The notes below the pieces were generated by a model. That model was not told the origin of the DNA and ran no database searches. It was given only the letters and a program-made list of their open reading frames with translations. From positions 62,001 to 126,000 of the forward strand of contig NZ_QOIL01000017.1 in NCBI RefSeq assembly GCF_003323745.1: 64,000 bases of DNA, written 5' to 3'. Numbering within the stretch: position 1 is the stretch's first letter; the number at the start of each line of letters is the position of its first letter. A program made the translations under genes and the position numbers. Source of the stretch: Sphaerisporangium album. Its GTDB lineage: Bacteria; Actinomycetota; Actinomycetes; Streptosporangiales; Streptosporangiaceae. Positions 29,401 to 37,610 of the stretch are shown here, one piece after another.

Positions 29401-31072
29401 GGGCCTCGGTGTCGGCGGCGCGGACGGTGCCGACGCCGACGGTGCCGATGTCGGAGCCGCCGACGGAGCCGATGCCGGCGCCGCCGACGGTGCCGGTGAT
29501 GGGGGCCGTGTGCCCCGCCGACCACCTGGCGGCCCAGGCGCGCAGTTCCTCGTCCGCACGGACGCGCGCCCGTCCGAGTTCCGCCTCGGCCTCCGCGCAG
29601 GCCAGCTCGGCCTCGTCGGTCCTCTGCCGCGCCCTGCGCGCGGCCTCCTCGGCGCGCGCCCGTTCCCGCTCGGCCTCGCGCGCCTTCCCCAGCCGCAGCC
29701 GCACGTCCTCGACGTCCTGCGCCCGGGCGGCGGCCTGCGCCCTGACGACCTGAAGGGCGGCGGCCCTGTCGACGGCCTTGCCCTCCGTACCGGCGGTGTC
29801 GTCGGCGGGGGCTTCGGGGGCGACGTCCGGCGTGATCCCGGCGAGCTCGGCCGCCTCCGCCCTGGCGGTGGCCAGCCGGAGTGCCGCCTCACGCGCGTCC
29901 CCCAATCGGCGCTCGACCTCCTCGGCCTCGCCGCGAAGCTGGGCGATGTGCTCGGCGGCGCGGGCGTTCGCCTCCCCGGCCCGCGCGATCTCCTGGGCAC
30001 CCTGGGCGACCAGCCGGCGCGTGCTCTCCAGCTCGCCCTGCGCGGTGTACGCCTCGTGCCGCTTCAGGCCCTCCAGCGTGCCCTCGAGCGTGTTCCGCTC
30101 GGCGGCCGCGGCCCCTGCGGCCTCCTCGGCCTCGCGCTGGGCGGCGTCCGCGCGCCGCGTCTCGGCGCTCGCCTCGCTCACCGCGGCCGCGTGCCGTACC
30201 GCCTGGTCGGTGCGGACCCGGACGCGGTCGAGGTGGGCGCGCGCCGCGACCCGCAGGTAACCGCTGTAGCGCTCCAGGAACACGCGGGCGGCGCCGTCGG
30301 CCGCCGCGAGGTCGTCCATCAGGCGCTGCACGGCCGCGAGGTTCTCGAAGTCGCGCGAGGCCTGCTCGACGAGCTCGTCCGAGACGGGGCTCAGCCCGGC
30401 GGTGAGGGTGTCGGACACCTTCGCCGGATCGAGGTCCTTGGCCAGCAGGGGACGGCGCAGCGCGAGCAGCAGGTCGAGGAGCTGGGTGTACCGCTCCCGG
30501 CCGAGGCCGAAGAGGGCGGCGTCCACGGCCTCCCGGTAGTCGGTGGGGTTGTTGTGCCAGGCCCCCGGCCCGAGCACGGCCTTGAGCTGCCGCTCGGTCA
30601 GCGGCCGGGAGTCGCCGGTGAGCAGCCCGAAGTCGACGCCGAGCCGCTTGTCCGTCACGAAGTAGGCCCGCTTGACCTCGGGGCGGTCCTTGTGGGCGTG
30701 CAGGGCGATGACCAGCGTGACGGTCCGCGCGCCGTCGGCGAACTCCATCCACACGAAGCCGTGCTCCGACTCCTGCCCCCGGTACAGCAGGTTGGACTTC
30801 ATGGTGCGGTTCTCGCCACTGAACGGGTCCAGCCGCCGGGCGTCGACCACACCGTCCAGGACGAACGGGAACAGCACCTCCAGCGCCTTGGTCTTGCCCG
30901 AGCCGTTGTGCCCGCGCAGCACCAGCCGGCCGTCCGCGAACACGAACTCCTCGTCCGTGTAGTCCCAGATGTTGATCAGGCCCGCGCGGGACGGCTTGAA
31001 CCGCTTGACGCCCTCCCCGGCGGTTCCCCCCGCGCGGCCCCTACGAAAGTCCCCGATCCGCACGTCGAACAC
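26477..31072 (-). CDS. jetC: SMC/MukB-like ATPase, TIGR02680 family (Wadjet type II JetC)
   Basis: About 1531 residues. An N-terminal ATPase half has RFKPSRAGLINIWDYTDEEF and Walker A GHNGSGKT (near 30900), followed by very long Ala/Glu/Arg coiled coils with a central non-coil hinge region. The C-terminal half has the ABC signature MSGGEKSA (near 26960) and Walker B MIALDEAFAGID. This is the TIGR02680 pattern, the SMC motor of the Wadjet anti-plasmid system that loads on and extrudes DNA. GTG 31072 or 31063 is the likely start; the longer open frame upstream is antisense to the ATP-grasp gene. Its usual partners are 27.7 kb away at 58.7-61.7 kb, and the nuclease subunit is not seen. The C-terminal Gly/Asp-rich tail looks atypical. 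Confidence 0.88.
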   Translation of the reverse strand: MFDVRIGDFRRGRAGGTAGEGVKRFKPSRAGLINIWDYTDEEFVFADGRLVLRGHNGSGKTKALEVLFPFVLDGVVDARRLDPFSGENRTMKSNLLYRGQESEHGFVWMEFADGARTVTLVIALHAHKDRPEVKRAYFVTDKRLGVDFGLLTGDSRPLTERQLKAVLGPGAWHNNPTDYREAVDAALFGLGRERYTQLLDLLLALRRPLLAKDLDPAKVSDTLTAGLSPVSDELVEQASRDFENLAAVQRLMDDLAAADGAARVFLERYSGYLRVAARAHLDRVRVRTDQAVRHAAAVSEASAETRRADAAQREAEEAAGAAAAERNTLEGTLEGLKRHEAYTAQGELESTRRLVAQGAQEIARAGEANARAAEHIAQLRGEAEEVERRLGDAREAALRLATARAEAAELAGITPDVAPEAPADDTAGTEGKAVDRAAALQVVRAQAAARAQDVEDVRLRLGKAREAERERARAEEAARRARQRTDEAELACAEAEAELGRARVRADEELRAWAARWSAGHTAPITGTVGGAGIGSVGGSDIGTVGVGTVRAADTEALAAALARAGEAGAPSLAEVFGDLTEARRTTLAAGVAAVEARLERIAAEASRLTALRDEVAAERDDAPPLAAARHAGRDGRPGAPLWRLVRFADAVSGDEAAAVEGALDAAGLLTAWIHPDLRQTAQALDRAEPDAYLLPRPGSGLNAPSSSESGTDGQTSAVARMDGAAADAPGVDGAPPAADVADGSPSPPPTAGRTLASVLVPEEQDLVPVAVVSAVLGSIALTGDLTLTTPAPAISTRGHFSLGVHVGAGPKPAAEYIGATNRAARRRARIAEYERSLEDVDRDRVAAEAERATLRERLDDIGRARSELRRLGREVPGAVAALAERSTLLAAARGQHAEAATGLDAATAELDAERRRLRHAAAERGMPSGEEEVEAVARAVADYAAAAERLLRERDGIALLEQDLTGRRRTIERLAADLRTASEELAEKEEAHLAAAARLAALEDALSAPLKQILAQINEVERKLAAAKAAVRAEEERARAEHDALVTARAAYDHGRGALVSAVAELFEQLASFAPFVQADLRPVLGVDPGPSWPDRTRWEEPERAVAGIVERLSGRAPAEAADPAEAAEAVRSILPDGAVELLALCEAATAGRQAGEAARKAARERMSEALKEFDDALTGCEEDYRVDWEQGESVVIVRVHDADGRHPVAEFARRVAERAEEQGVLLEERERTVLEDELLAGLAQQIFDRVLVAKDLVKGMDADTRSRPMSTGTTVGIRWVVSDRITDLQREVSALLEQDGHGADRLAELRRLIRQMIREYRAGHPRATYKEVLFAVLDYRAWRSFELRLKVPGEDEVRLSKKRHSQMSGGEKSAAIHLPLFAAANALYSSASGGCPRMIALDEAFAGIDDVYKPDLLGLTVRYDLDVFMTGHDLWARYETVPAAAHYDMHSDKASHTVSAMLVLWDGCELVDSAAGFSGNEELAKELLGFTPSRRSPLEAGLLTTQGDDPGGAGRGPDEGDDLGGLLDG

Positions 31073-31096
31073 ATTAGCGTCTTGCCGGCGTGTCAA
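31071..31096 (-). promoter_or_regulatory. Candidate promoter for jetC
   Basis: On the minus strand TTGACA (31091-31096) precedes TAATGT (31071-31076) with a 14-base spacer, shorter than the ideal 17. The -10-like element overlaps the GTG at 31072, so initiation would give a leaderless message starting at about GTG 31063. Such an added promoter would be needed because jetC is cut off from jetAB. Confidence 0.4.
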
Positions 31097-31279
31097 GGGC
31101 CGGGAAGAGACGCGGGCGACGGGAACCGGGCCGGGGCGCCGGACGACTACCTGAGTCGACCAGCGACGAGCGGGCGGAGCGCCGGTCGGCGCACGTCGCC
31201 ACGGCTCCGGGCCGGTGCCGGCCGGGGGTCTCGTGGCGCGGACGCCCGCGTCGTCGCCGTACTCGGATTGGAGTCCCGG

Positions 31280-32509
31280 GTGACCATCGCCGTACTGGAA
31301 GCGCTGACCTTCGGGCTGGGCCGCATGGTGGCGGCGGCCGGGAAGGCGGGGGAACGCCTGTGCCTGCTCACGGGGAACCGCGGCATCTACAGGTACGAGC
31401 TCGAACGCCTGGCACCCGGGGCCCTGGACGTCGTCGACGTCGACACCCGTGACGCGGCCGGGTGCGCGAAGGTGCTCGCGTCCCTGCCCGGCCTGCGCGG
31501 CCTGATCAACTCGACGGACACGTGGATGCTGCCCGGAGCCGACCTGGCCGCCCGGTTCGGGCTGCCAGGACCCGGGCCCGGCACGGCCCGCCTGCTCCGC
31601 GACAAGCTCGCCGTCCGCACGCTGCTGCACCGGCACGGCCTCTCCCGCGGCACGGCCGTCGCGGTGTCCCCCGGCCCCGGCGCCGCCGAGTCGGTACGCG
31701 AGGCGGTCGGCCTGCCCGCCGTGGTGAAGGACACCGCGGGCACCGGATCGCGCAACGTCTGGCTCGTCCGGAGCGCCGGGCAGCTCGACGCGGCCCTCGC
31801 CGAGGCGGCCGGCCGGTCGCTGATGGGGGGTCTCCTGGCCGAGCCGTTCGTCACCGGCACGCTCTACAGCGCCGAGACGCTGAGCTGGGACGGCCGGACC
31901 CGCCTCCTGGGCGTCACCGGGCGGCTGCTCTCCGCGCGCTGGTTCGGCCGGGAGGAGCTGCTGTCGTTCCCCGCGGTGCTGCCCGGCCCCGAGGTGACGG
32001 CCGTGGAGGAATGGGTGGCGCGGGTGCTGGCAACGGTCGGGCACACCCAGGGGTTCGCCCATGTCGAGTTCGTGCTGACGCTCGACGGGCCCGAGCTGGT
32101 CGAGATCAACGCCAGGATCGGCGGCTGCCTGGCGGGCGAGGCTATGTGCCGCGCCCTCGGCGTCAACGTGTACGAGGCGATTATCGACATCGCCCTGGGC
32201 CGGGCCCCCGAACTGCTCTACGCGGCCTTGGAAGGCGTGTCCCGGGCCCGTCCGACCGCCACGGTCCTCGTCTACCCGGACGAGACCGGCGTGTTCACCG
32301 GAGTGGAGGGCGTCGAAGACCTGTCCCTTCATCCCGGCACGCCCGAGTGGTACCCGACCATGGCGGCGGGGACCCGGGTCGAGGATCTCGGGGACCAGCG
32401 CGCCTCCACCGGCCTGCTGCTGGCCGAGGGCCCGACGACCGAGGTGGCGGTGTACAACGCGCTCAGCGCCGCCCGGGGCGTGCGTCCCGTGATGAGGGAC
32501 GGGCGTTGA
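31280..32509 (+). CDS. ATP-grasp carboxylate-amine ligase
   Basis: About 409 residues of the ATP-grasp fold, joining a carboxylate (via acyl phosphate) to an amine or other nucleophile. AVVKDTAGTGSRNVWLV gives the Lys and Gly-rich ATP loop near residue 150. GFAHVEFVLTLDGPELVEINARIGG near residue 258 supplies the Mg-binding Glu and Asn-x-Arg. GTG 31280 has GGAG 7 bases upstream, but the predicted first beta strand (VVAVLGLES) is encoded just before it, so a TTG at 31268 or a farther start is possible. It heads a plus-strand run with a flavin monooxygenase. The substrate is unknown; family members make dipeptides or modify amino acids in natural-product pathways. Confidence 0.85.
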   Translation: MTIAVLEALTFGLGRMVAAAGKAGERLCLLTGNRGIYRYELERLAPGALDVVDVDTRDAAGCAKVLASLPGLRGLINSTDTWMLPGADLAARFGLPGPGPGTARLLRDKLAVRTLLHRHGLSRGTAVAVSPGPGAAESVREAVGLPAVVKDTAGTGSRNVWLVRSAGQLDAALAEAAGRSLMGGLLAEPFVTGTLYSAETLSWDGRTRLLGVTGRLLSARWFGREELLSFPAVLPGPEVTAVEEWVARVLATVGHTQGFAHVEFVLTLDGPELVEINARIGGCLAGEAMCRALGVNVYEAIIDIALGRAPELLYAALEGVSRARPTATVLVYPDETGVFTGVEGVEDLSLHPGTPEWYPTMAAGTRVEDLGDQRASTGLLLAEGPTTEVAVYNALSAARGVRPVMRDGR

Positions 32510-32642
32510 CCCGACCACGCGCGTTCACCGGCGCCCGGCGGGCCGGCCGGTGCGCGCTCCTGCCAGTACTGCTCCCCCTCGTGTGGCGAGCCTCGCGCGG
32601 ACTCCCGCGCCCGGCGGCCGGCGACGACTCTGTGAGGACGGC

Positions 32643-33794
32643 ATGAAACCTGAGGAGATCCGGGACGCGGCCACGGAGGTCGCCGCGGTGTTGCGGAGCG
32701 ACGCCGCCGACCGGGACCGCGCGAACCTTCCCCCGGTACGCGAGATCGACCTGCTGCGACGGTCCGGGCTGCTCGGCGTCCCGCCGCACGACCATGCCGC
32801 GACGCACCTGGCGACCCGGATCGTCGCCGCCGCGGACGCGTCGATCGGCCACCTGCTCGGCTACCACTACCTGCACCTGTGGCGGGTGGGCCTGTTCGAC
32901 CGCCCCGAGCCGACCTCGCGGATCTGGCGGGAGACAGCGGAGCGGGGCCTGTTCTGGGCGGCGGCGAGCAACCCGCAGGACACGCTGCGGCTGACCTCCG
33001 TGTCGGGCGGCTTCGCGATCAACGGCGGCAGGGCCTTCGCGACCGGGGCCGCCGTCGCCGACCGGCTGGTGGTCAACGCCACCCACGACGACACCGGTGA
33101 ACGGCTCACCCTGGTCGTGGACGCCCGGGCGCCCGGCGTCGGCCATCCGGCGGACTGGGACAACATGGGGCAACGGCTCTCGGCCAGCGGGAGCGTCACG
33201 TTCGAGAACGTGCGCGTCACCGCCGACCAGGTCGTCGGCGCGCTGCCGCCCGGCGAGAGCGACCCGAAGATGATCCGGCTGTCGCTGTCCGCGCTCGCCT
33301 ACCAGTCGGTCCTCACGCAGGTGTGCGTCGCCATCGCCGAGGGCGCGCTGGCCGAGGCCGCCGCGTACACCCGCGAGCACGCCCGGCCCTGGCCGCTCAG
33401 CGGCGTGGGCGGCGCCGATCGGGATCCGTACATTCTGGCCGGCTACGGAGAGCTGGTCGCGAGCGTGCGCGCCGCGGGCCTGCTGGCGGACCAGGCCGTG
33501 GACGCCCTGCGGAGCGCCTCGGACCTCGGCACGGCGCTCACCGCCGAGCGGCGGGGCGAGACGGGCGTGACGATCTCCTCGGCCAAGGTGGTCGCGACCA
33601 GGGTCGTCACCGAGACGACGAGCCGGATCTTCGAGTTCATCGGCGCGCGGGGCACCGCCGCCCGGTTCGGTTTCGACCGGTTCTGGCGGAACGCCCGCAC
33701 GCTGACGCTGCACGATCCGGTGGCCTACAAGGCGCGGGAGGTCGGCGCGCACTTCCTGTCCGGCGAGCTGCCCCCGTCCACGGCCTACAGCTGA
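32643..33794 (+). CDS. Acyl-CoA-dehydrogenase-fold flavin monooxygenase (DszC/SfnB-like)
   Basis: 383 residues. The acyl-CoA dehydrogenase fold is recognisable from IVAAADASIGHLLGYHYLH, FWAAASNPQDTLRL, ADWDNMGQRLSASGSVTFEN and RFWRNARTLTLHDPVAYK. The last two are characteristic of the DszC/SfnB group, which uses reduced flavin and oxygen for S- or N-oxygenation, rather than true acyl-CoA dehydrogenases. ATG 32643 follows GAGGA at 5 bases. A separate flavin reductase would be needed and none is adjacent. It lies with the ATP-grasp ligase and upstream of the transporter/PLP operon. N-oxidation of an amino acid or sugar amine is a reasonable inference. Confidence 0.85.
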   Translation: MKPEEIRDAATEVAAVLRSDAADRDRANLPPVREIDLLRRSGLLGVPPHDHAATHLATRIVAAADASIGHLLGYHYLHLWRVGLFDRPEPTSRIWRETAERGLFWAAASNPQDTLRLTSVSGGFAINGGRAFATGAAVADRLVVNATHDDTGERLTLVVDARAPGVGHPADWDNMGQRLSASGSVTFENVRVTADQVVGALPPGESDPKMIRLSLSALAYQSVLTQVCVAIAEGALAEAAAYTREHARPWPLSGVGGADRDPYILAGYGELVASVRAAGLLADQAVDALRSASDLGTALTAERRGETGVTISSAKVVATRVVTETTSRIFEFIGARGTAARFGFDRFWRNARTLTLHDPVAYKAREVGAHFLSGELPPSTAYS

Positions 33795-33807
33795 GCGCCC
33801 GCCGAGG

Positions 33808-34581
33808 TCAGCGGACGGCGACCAGCACCACGTCGTTGCCGGACTGCCAGACGGTGCCGACCTCGGCGAAGCCCGCCGCCCGCAGGAGTTCGGCGTGCCG
33901 GCGCACCGACAGCTCGGTGATCCCGCCCCGAGCCCCGCGACGCCCGCGTTCGGCGACCGCGCCGGCGAGGGCGGGATCGGCCGACACGGCGCGCCACCAC
34001 GTGGCCCAGTCCTCGTGACCGCCCACCCCGGCCCGCGCCGCCCGCGCCTCCAGGACCGCGGCCGCCAGCCCGGCCACGGCCGGCTGCTCGTCGTAGAGGT
34101 TGTCGGCGTTCACCAGCACGCCCCCCGGGCGCAGCAGGGCGGCGACCTCTTCGTACACCGCGCCGAGCCTCTCCTCGGGGATCCAGTGCAGCGCGGTGGT
34201 GGACACCGCGGCGTCCACGGGCCCGGTGAGCTCCAGCGCCGCGGGCCAGCCCGGCGACGCCAGATCGGCGTCGACGAACCGGGCGAGGTCGTGGTAGCCG
34301 CCGCGCGCCAGGGCCAGCAGCACCGGGTCCTGGTCCACGCCCACGATGGCGGCCTTGGGGAGACGGGCGGCCAGGCGCGCCGCCATCGACCCCGGGCCGC
34401 AGCCCAGGTCCAGGATCAGCGGGTCGGGGCTGTTCGCGGTCACCTCGGCGACCACGTCGGCGACGACGGTGAAGCGTTCCTCGCGGTCGGCGATGTAGTT
34501 CTCCTGCTGGCGGTCCCAGCGCTCCACCCAGGCACGCGCCCTGCTCACGTCGCCCACGTCGCTCACGTCCTTCATGCCCAA
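33808..34581 (-). CDS. SAM-dependent class I methyltransferase (trans-aconitate-type)
   Basis: About 257 residues with the Rossmann motif I ILDLGCGPGSMAARLA near residue 55, the acidic post-I GVDQDPVLLALA, and STTALHWIPEERLGAVYEEV typical of the Tam/UbiE-like group. A TTG at 34581 with GAGGAGG 8 bases upstream is the best start. ATG 34575 or 34623 are alternatives. It is convergent with the flavin monooxygenase (14 bases between ends) and divergent from the second methyltransferase across a long inverted repeat. It could methylate a product or intermediate of the surrounding locus, but nothing fixes the substrate. Confidence 0.85.
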   Translation of the reverse strand: MGMKDVSDVGDVSRARAWVERWDRQQENYIADREERFTVVADVVAEVTANSPDPLILDLGCGPGSMAARLAARLPKAAIVGVDQDPVLLALARGGYHDLARFVDADLASPGWPAALELTGPVDAAVSTTALHWIPEERLGAVYEEVAALLRPGGVLVNADNLYDEQPAVAGLAAAVLEARAARAGVGGHEDWATWWRAVSADPALAGAVAERGRRGARGGITELSVRRHAELLRAAGFAEVGTVWQSGNDVVLVAVR

Positions 34582-34634
34582 CGAACTGACCTCCTCGGCT
34601 TCGGTCCCCTGCGGTTCCCCCACCTAGTCGTCGC

Positions 34635-34732
34635 GGACGGCGCCCGGGTTCCGCGCTCACGGGTCCTCGTCGCCGGAAGGCCCGCGCGCCGCCACACAGA
34701 TCACCACCGGCCGGGAACCGCGGGCGCCGTCC
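34635..34732. repeat. Long inverted repeat in divergent methyltransferase promoter region
   Basis: Left arm GGACGGCGCCCGGGTTCC (34635-34652) is the reverse complement of 34714-34732 apart from one extra base, with a 61-base spacer. It occupies most of the 205-base region between the two divergent methyltransferase genes. It may be a regulator site or an RNA hairpin. No iron box is present here. Confidence 0.6.
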
Positions 34733-34786
34733 GGACGACTTCTGTTGCAGACGACCACGCGGCTCCACCCCAGGAGGTCAGCAGGC

Positions 34787-35527
34787 ATGGACTGGTACGA
34801 GGACGAGGACCTGTGGACCGGCTTCTCGGAGGTGATGTTCTCCCCGGAACGGTCGGCGCAGGCGGCCCGGCACGTGACCGGCTCCCCGCTCCTCCGGTTC
34901 CCCGCCGGGGCCCGCGTGCTCGACCAGTGCTGCGGGATGGGCGTGTTCACCGTGCCGCTCGCCCGGCAGGGGTACGCCGTCACCGGCGTCGACCTCAGCC
35001 CGGTCATGCTGGCGCGGGCCGAGCGGGCGTGCGCCGACGCCGGGGTCAAGGCCGAGCTGGTGCGCGGCGACATGCGCGAGTACGTGCGGCCGGGCGCGTT
35101 CGACGCGGTCATCAACCTGTACACCTCGTTCGGGTACTTCGAGGCCCCGGAGGAGAACCTGCGGGTGCTGCGCAACGCGCACGACTCGCTGGCGCCCGGC
35201 GGGAGGCTCGTGGTCGACGTCATGGGCAAGGAGACCTACGCCCGCTGGGCCGGTCAGCCGAAGGTGGTGGAGGTTCCCGGCGGCCAGGTGTTCATGGCGG
35301 ACACGATCCTCGACGACTGGACCCGGTACCGCACCGAGTGGACGCTGGTGCGCGACGGGACGGCCAGGCGCGCGGCGCTGACCTGCTTCGTCTACAGCGC
35401 CGCCGAGCTGCGCGCGCTGTTCGAGGCGGCGGGCTTCACCGGCGTCGAGTGCTTCGGCGGGTTCGGCGGCGAGCCGTACGACAACCTCGCGACGCGGCTG
35501 ATCGTACGCGGCACGCGATCCGGCTGA
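34787..35527 (+). CDS. SAM-dependent class I methyltransferase
   Basis: 246 residues with motif I VLDQCCGMGVFTVPLA near residue 45 (an unusual Cys-Cys in place of the first Gly), GVDLSPVMLARA, and a middle region AFDAVINLYTSFGYFEAPEENL typical of small-molecule methyltransferases. ATG 34787 has AGGAGGT at an 8-base distance. It is the first gene of the run that continues into permease, ATPase, binding protein, kinase and PLP enzyme, with only 64 bases to the permease. That linkage suggests it acts on the molecule made or imported by this operon. Confidence 0.85.
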   Translation: MDWYEDEDLWTGFSEVMFSPERSAQAARHVTGSPLLRFPAGARVLDQCCGMGVFTVPLARQGYAVTGVDLSPVMLARAERACADAGVKAELVRGDMREYVRPGAFDAVINLYTSFGYFEAPEENLRVLRNAHDSLAPGGRLVVDVMGKETYARWAGQPKVVEVPGGQVFMADTILDDWTRYRTEWTLVRDGTARRAALTCFVYSAAELRALFEAAGFTGVECFGGFGGEPYDNLATRLIVRGTRSG

Positions 35528-35591
35528 ACCGGTGGGAACTTTCCGGCGTCCGCACCCGACTAGTGAGATTGCTGAGGGAGAAAGGACGGCC

Positions 35592-36710
35592 ATGACGGAG
35601 AACGCGGACGTGGTCTCCGTCATGGCCGCCGCGCCCGATCCACGCGGGGCCGCCGAAGGCTCCGGGAGGGAGGGCCGGGGCCGCCTGCCGGTGACCGTGG
35701 CGGTGCTGGCGGCGGCCCTGCCGGTGACGATCCTGCTCGGGGTGGCGCTCGGCGCGACGGTGATCCCCGTGGGCGATGTCGTCCGGTACGTCGGCGCGGC
35801 GCTCACCGGCGGCACGATCACCTCCGGCGAGGTCCCGGCCTACAGCATCATCTGGCAGGTCCGCGTCCCGCGCGTGCTGCTCGCCGCCGTGGTCGGCGCG
35901 GGGCTCAGCGTCGTCGGCGTGGCCGTCCAGGCCATGGTGCGCAACGCGCTGGCCGACCCGTTCGTGCTGGGCATCTCCTCGGGCGCCTCGGTGGGCGCGT
36001 CCCTGGTCGTGGCGTTCGGGCTGTTCACCGGCCTCGGCATCTACGCGGTCTCCACGGCCGCGCTGCTCGGCGCGCTCGGCGCGTCGGTGCTGGTCTACCT
36101 CGCGGCGCGCGGCCGGGCGGGGCTGTCCCCCCTGCGGCTGGTGCTGACCGGGATCGCGCTGGCCTACGGGTTCCAGGCGATGACGAGCCTGGTCGTGTTC
36201 CTGGCGCCCAACTACCAGGCGGCGAGCACGGTGCTCTTCTGGCTGCTGGGCGGCCTCGGCGCGGCCACCTGGGGGTCGCTGCCGCTCCCGGCGGCCGGGG
36301 TGCTGTGCTGCGTGGCCCTGCTGCTCAGGTACGCGCGGGCGCTGGACGTGCTGGCGATGGGCGACGAGACGGCGGCGAGCCTCGGCGTGGACGCGATGGC
36401 GACGCGGCGGTGGACGTTCGTCCTCACCTCCGTGGTGACCGGGCTGCTGGTGGCGGTCAGCGGCCCGGTGGGCTTCGTGGGGCTGGTCATGCCGCACCTG
36501 GTGCGGATGCTGGTCGGCTCCACCCACCGCCGCGTGCTGACGGTGGCGCCGCTCGCGGGGGCGTGCTTCATTGTGTGGGCCGACGTCGTCTCCCGGACGT
36601 TCTTCTCGCCGCAGGAGCTGCCGCTCGGGGTGGTCACCGCGCTGGTGGGGGTGCCGGTGTTCGTCGTCATCCTGCGCCGCCGCGGCTACCTGTTCGGTGG
36701 GGGCCGCTAG
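35592..36710 (+). CDS. FecCD-family metallophore ABC permease
   Basis: 372 residues. A hydrophilic N-terminus of about 33 residues precedes about nine or ten membrane spans. Family motifs are WQVRVPRVLLAAVVGAGLSV, VQAMVRNALADPFVLGISSGA near residue 115, and GPVGFVGLVMPHLVRMLVG near residue 300. A single permease is encoded, so it probably forms a homodimer as in BtuCD. ATG 35592 follows AAGGA at 7 bases. Its TAG abuts the ATPase ATG with no gap. No iron box lies upstream, unlike the 13-16 kb importer, so the substrate or regulator may differ. Confidence 0.94.
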   Translation: MTENADVVSVMAAAPDPRGAAEGSGREGRGRLPVTVAVLAAALPVTILLGVALGATVIPVGDVVRYVGAALTGGTITSGEVPAYSIIWQVRVPRVLLAAVVGAGLSVVGVAVQAMVRNALADPFVLGISSGASVGASLVVAFGLFTGLGIYAVSTAALLGALGASVLVYLAARGRAGLSPLRLVLTGIALAYGFQAMTSLVVFLAPNYQAASTVLFWLLGGLGAATWGSLPLPAAGVLCCVALLLRYARALDVLAMGDETAASLGVDAMATRRWTFVLTSVVTGLLVAVSGPVGFVGLVMPHLVRMLVGSTHRRVLTVAPLAGACFIVWADVVSRTFFSPQELPLGVVTALVGVPVFVVILRRRGYLFGGGR

Positions 36711-37610
36711 ATGGAACTGCGCCTGGACGGGGTCTCGGTCGCCGTCGCCGGCAGGGCGCTGGTCCGCGAGCTGCGCCTGGACGTGCCGAGCGGGCGGATC
36801 GTCGGACTGATCGGCCCCAACGGCAGCGGCAAGTCGACGGCGCTGCGCTGCGTCTACCGCGCCCTGCGGCCCACGGCCGGGGCCGTGCTGCTGGACGGGG
36901 CGGACGTGACCGCGATCCCGCTGCGCGAGAGCGCCCGCCTCGTCGCCGCGCTGACCCAGGAGAGCCACAGCGAGCTGGACTTCACCGTCGAGGAGGTCGT
37001 CGCGCTGGGCCGGACGCCGCACCTCGCCCACGGCCGGGCGCTCGGCCGCGAGGAACGCGAGCTGTGCCGGTGGGCGATGGCCCGCGTCGGCGTCGCCCAC
37101 CTCGCCGGGCGCAGCGTGCTCACCCTGTCCGGAGGCGAGCGGCAGCGGGTGCTGATCGCCCGCGCGCTGGTGCAGCAGCCCCGCGTCCTGGTGCTGGACG
37201 AGCCGACCAACCACCTCGACGTGCGCCACCAGGTCGAGCTGGCGGCGCTGCTGCGCGCGTCCGGGCTGACGGTGCTGGTCGCGCTGCACGACCTCAACCT
37301 CGCCGCCGCCACCTGCGACCGGCTCGGCGTTCTCTCCGGCGGCTCCCTGGTGGCCGCCGGCAGCCCCGCGGACGTGCTGACCCCCGAGCTGATCAGGCGG
37401 GTGTTCGGCGTGGAGGCCACGGTCGTCACCCATCCGCGCACCGGCGCGACCCAGCTGCTCTACGACCTCACCGACGAGACCGGACGCACCGGCGGCGAAG
37501 ACCGGACGCGCGGCGTCCAGTCGACCGGCACCGCCGGCACCGCCAAGACGGCCAAGGCGGCCAACACCGTCCACACGAGCGACGCCATCGCGAAAGGTGC
37601 CCCCACATGA
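36711..37610 (+). CDS. Metallophore ABC transporter ATPase
   Basis: 299 residues: Walker A GPNGSGKST, Q-loop LTQE, signature LSGGERQRVLIARAL, Walker B VLVLDEPTNHLDV and switch His in VALHDLNLA. The end (residues 265-299) is an unusual Thr/Ala/Lys-rich tail (TGGEDRTRGVQST, then TAKTAKAANTVHT) beyond the normal FepC end at YDLT, probably unstructured. The gene starts directly after the permease stop, and its own stop overlaps the next ATG as ATGA. Confidence 0.94.
   Translation: MELRLDGVSVAVAGRALVRELRLDVPSGRIVGLIGPNGSGKSTALRCVYRALRPTAGAVLLDGADVTAIPLRESARLVAALTQESHSELDFTVEEVVALGRTPHLAHGRALGREERELCRWAMARVGVAHLAGRSVLTLSGGERQRVLIARALVQQPRVLVLDEPTNHLDVRHQVELAALLRASGLTVLVALHDLNLAAATCDRLGVLSGGSLVAAGSPADVLTPELIRRVFGVEATVVTHPRTGATQLLYDLTDETGRTGGEDRTRGVQSTGTAGTAKTAKAANTVHTSDAIAKGAPT

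Noticed and set aside
29048..31279. Upstream extension of the ATP-grasp frame across jetC
   Set aside because: It overlaps jetC coding sequence antisense for 2 kb with no ATP-grasp-like content. A GTG with GGAG at 31280 gives a normal length, though the first beta strand leaves the exact start open.
31073..32518. N-terminal extension of the JetC frame to 32518
   Set aside because: The extra 480 codons are antisense to the ATP-grasp gene and have no coiled coil or ATPase motif. TIGR02680 proteins begin near the RAGLINIWDY segment.
31100..35590. Iron, zinc or cobalamin control site for the second importer locus
   Set aside because: I looked for IdeR boxes, Zur-like palindromes and a cobalamin-box pattern upstream of 31280, 34787 and 35592 and saw none. 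The 34.6 kb inverted repeat does not match any of them.
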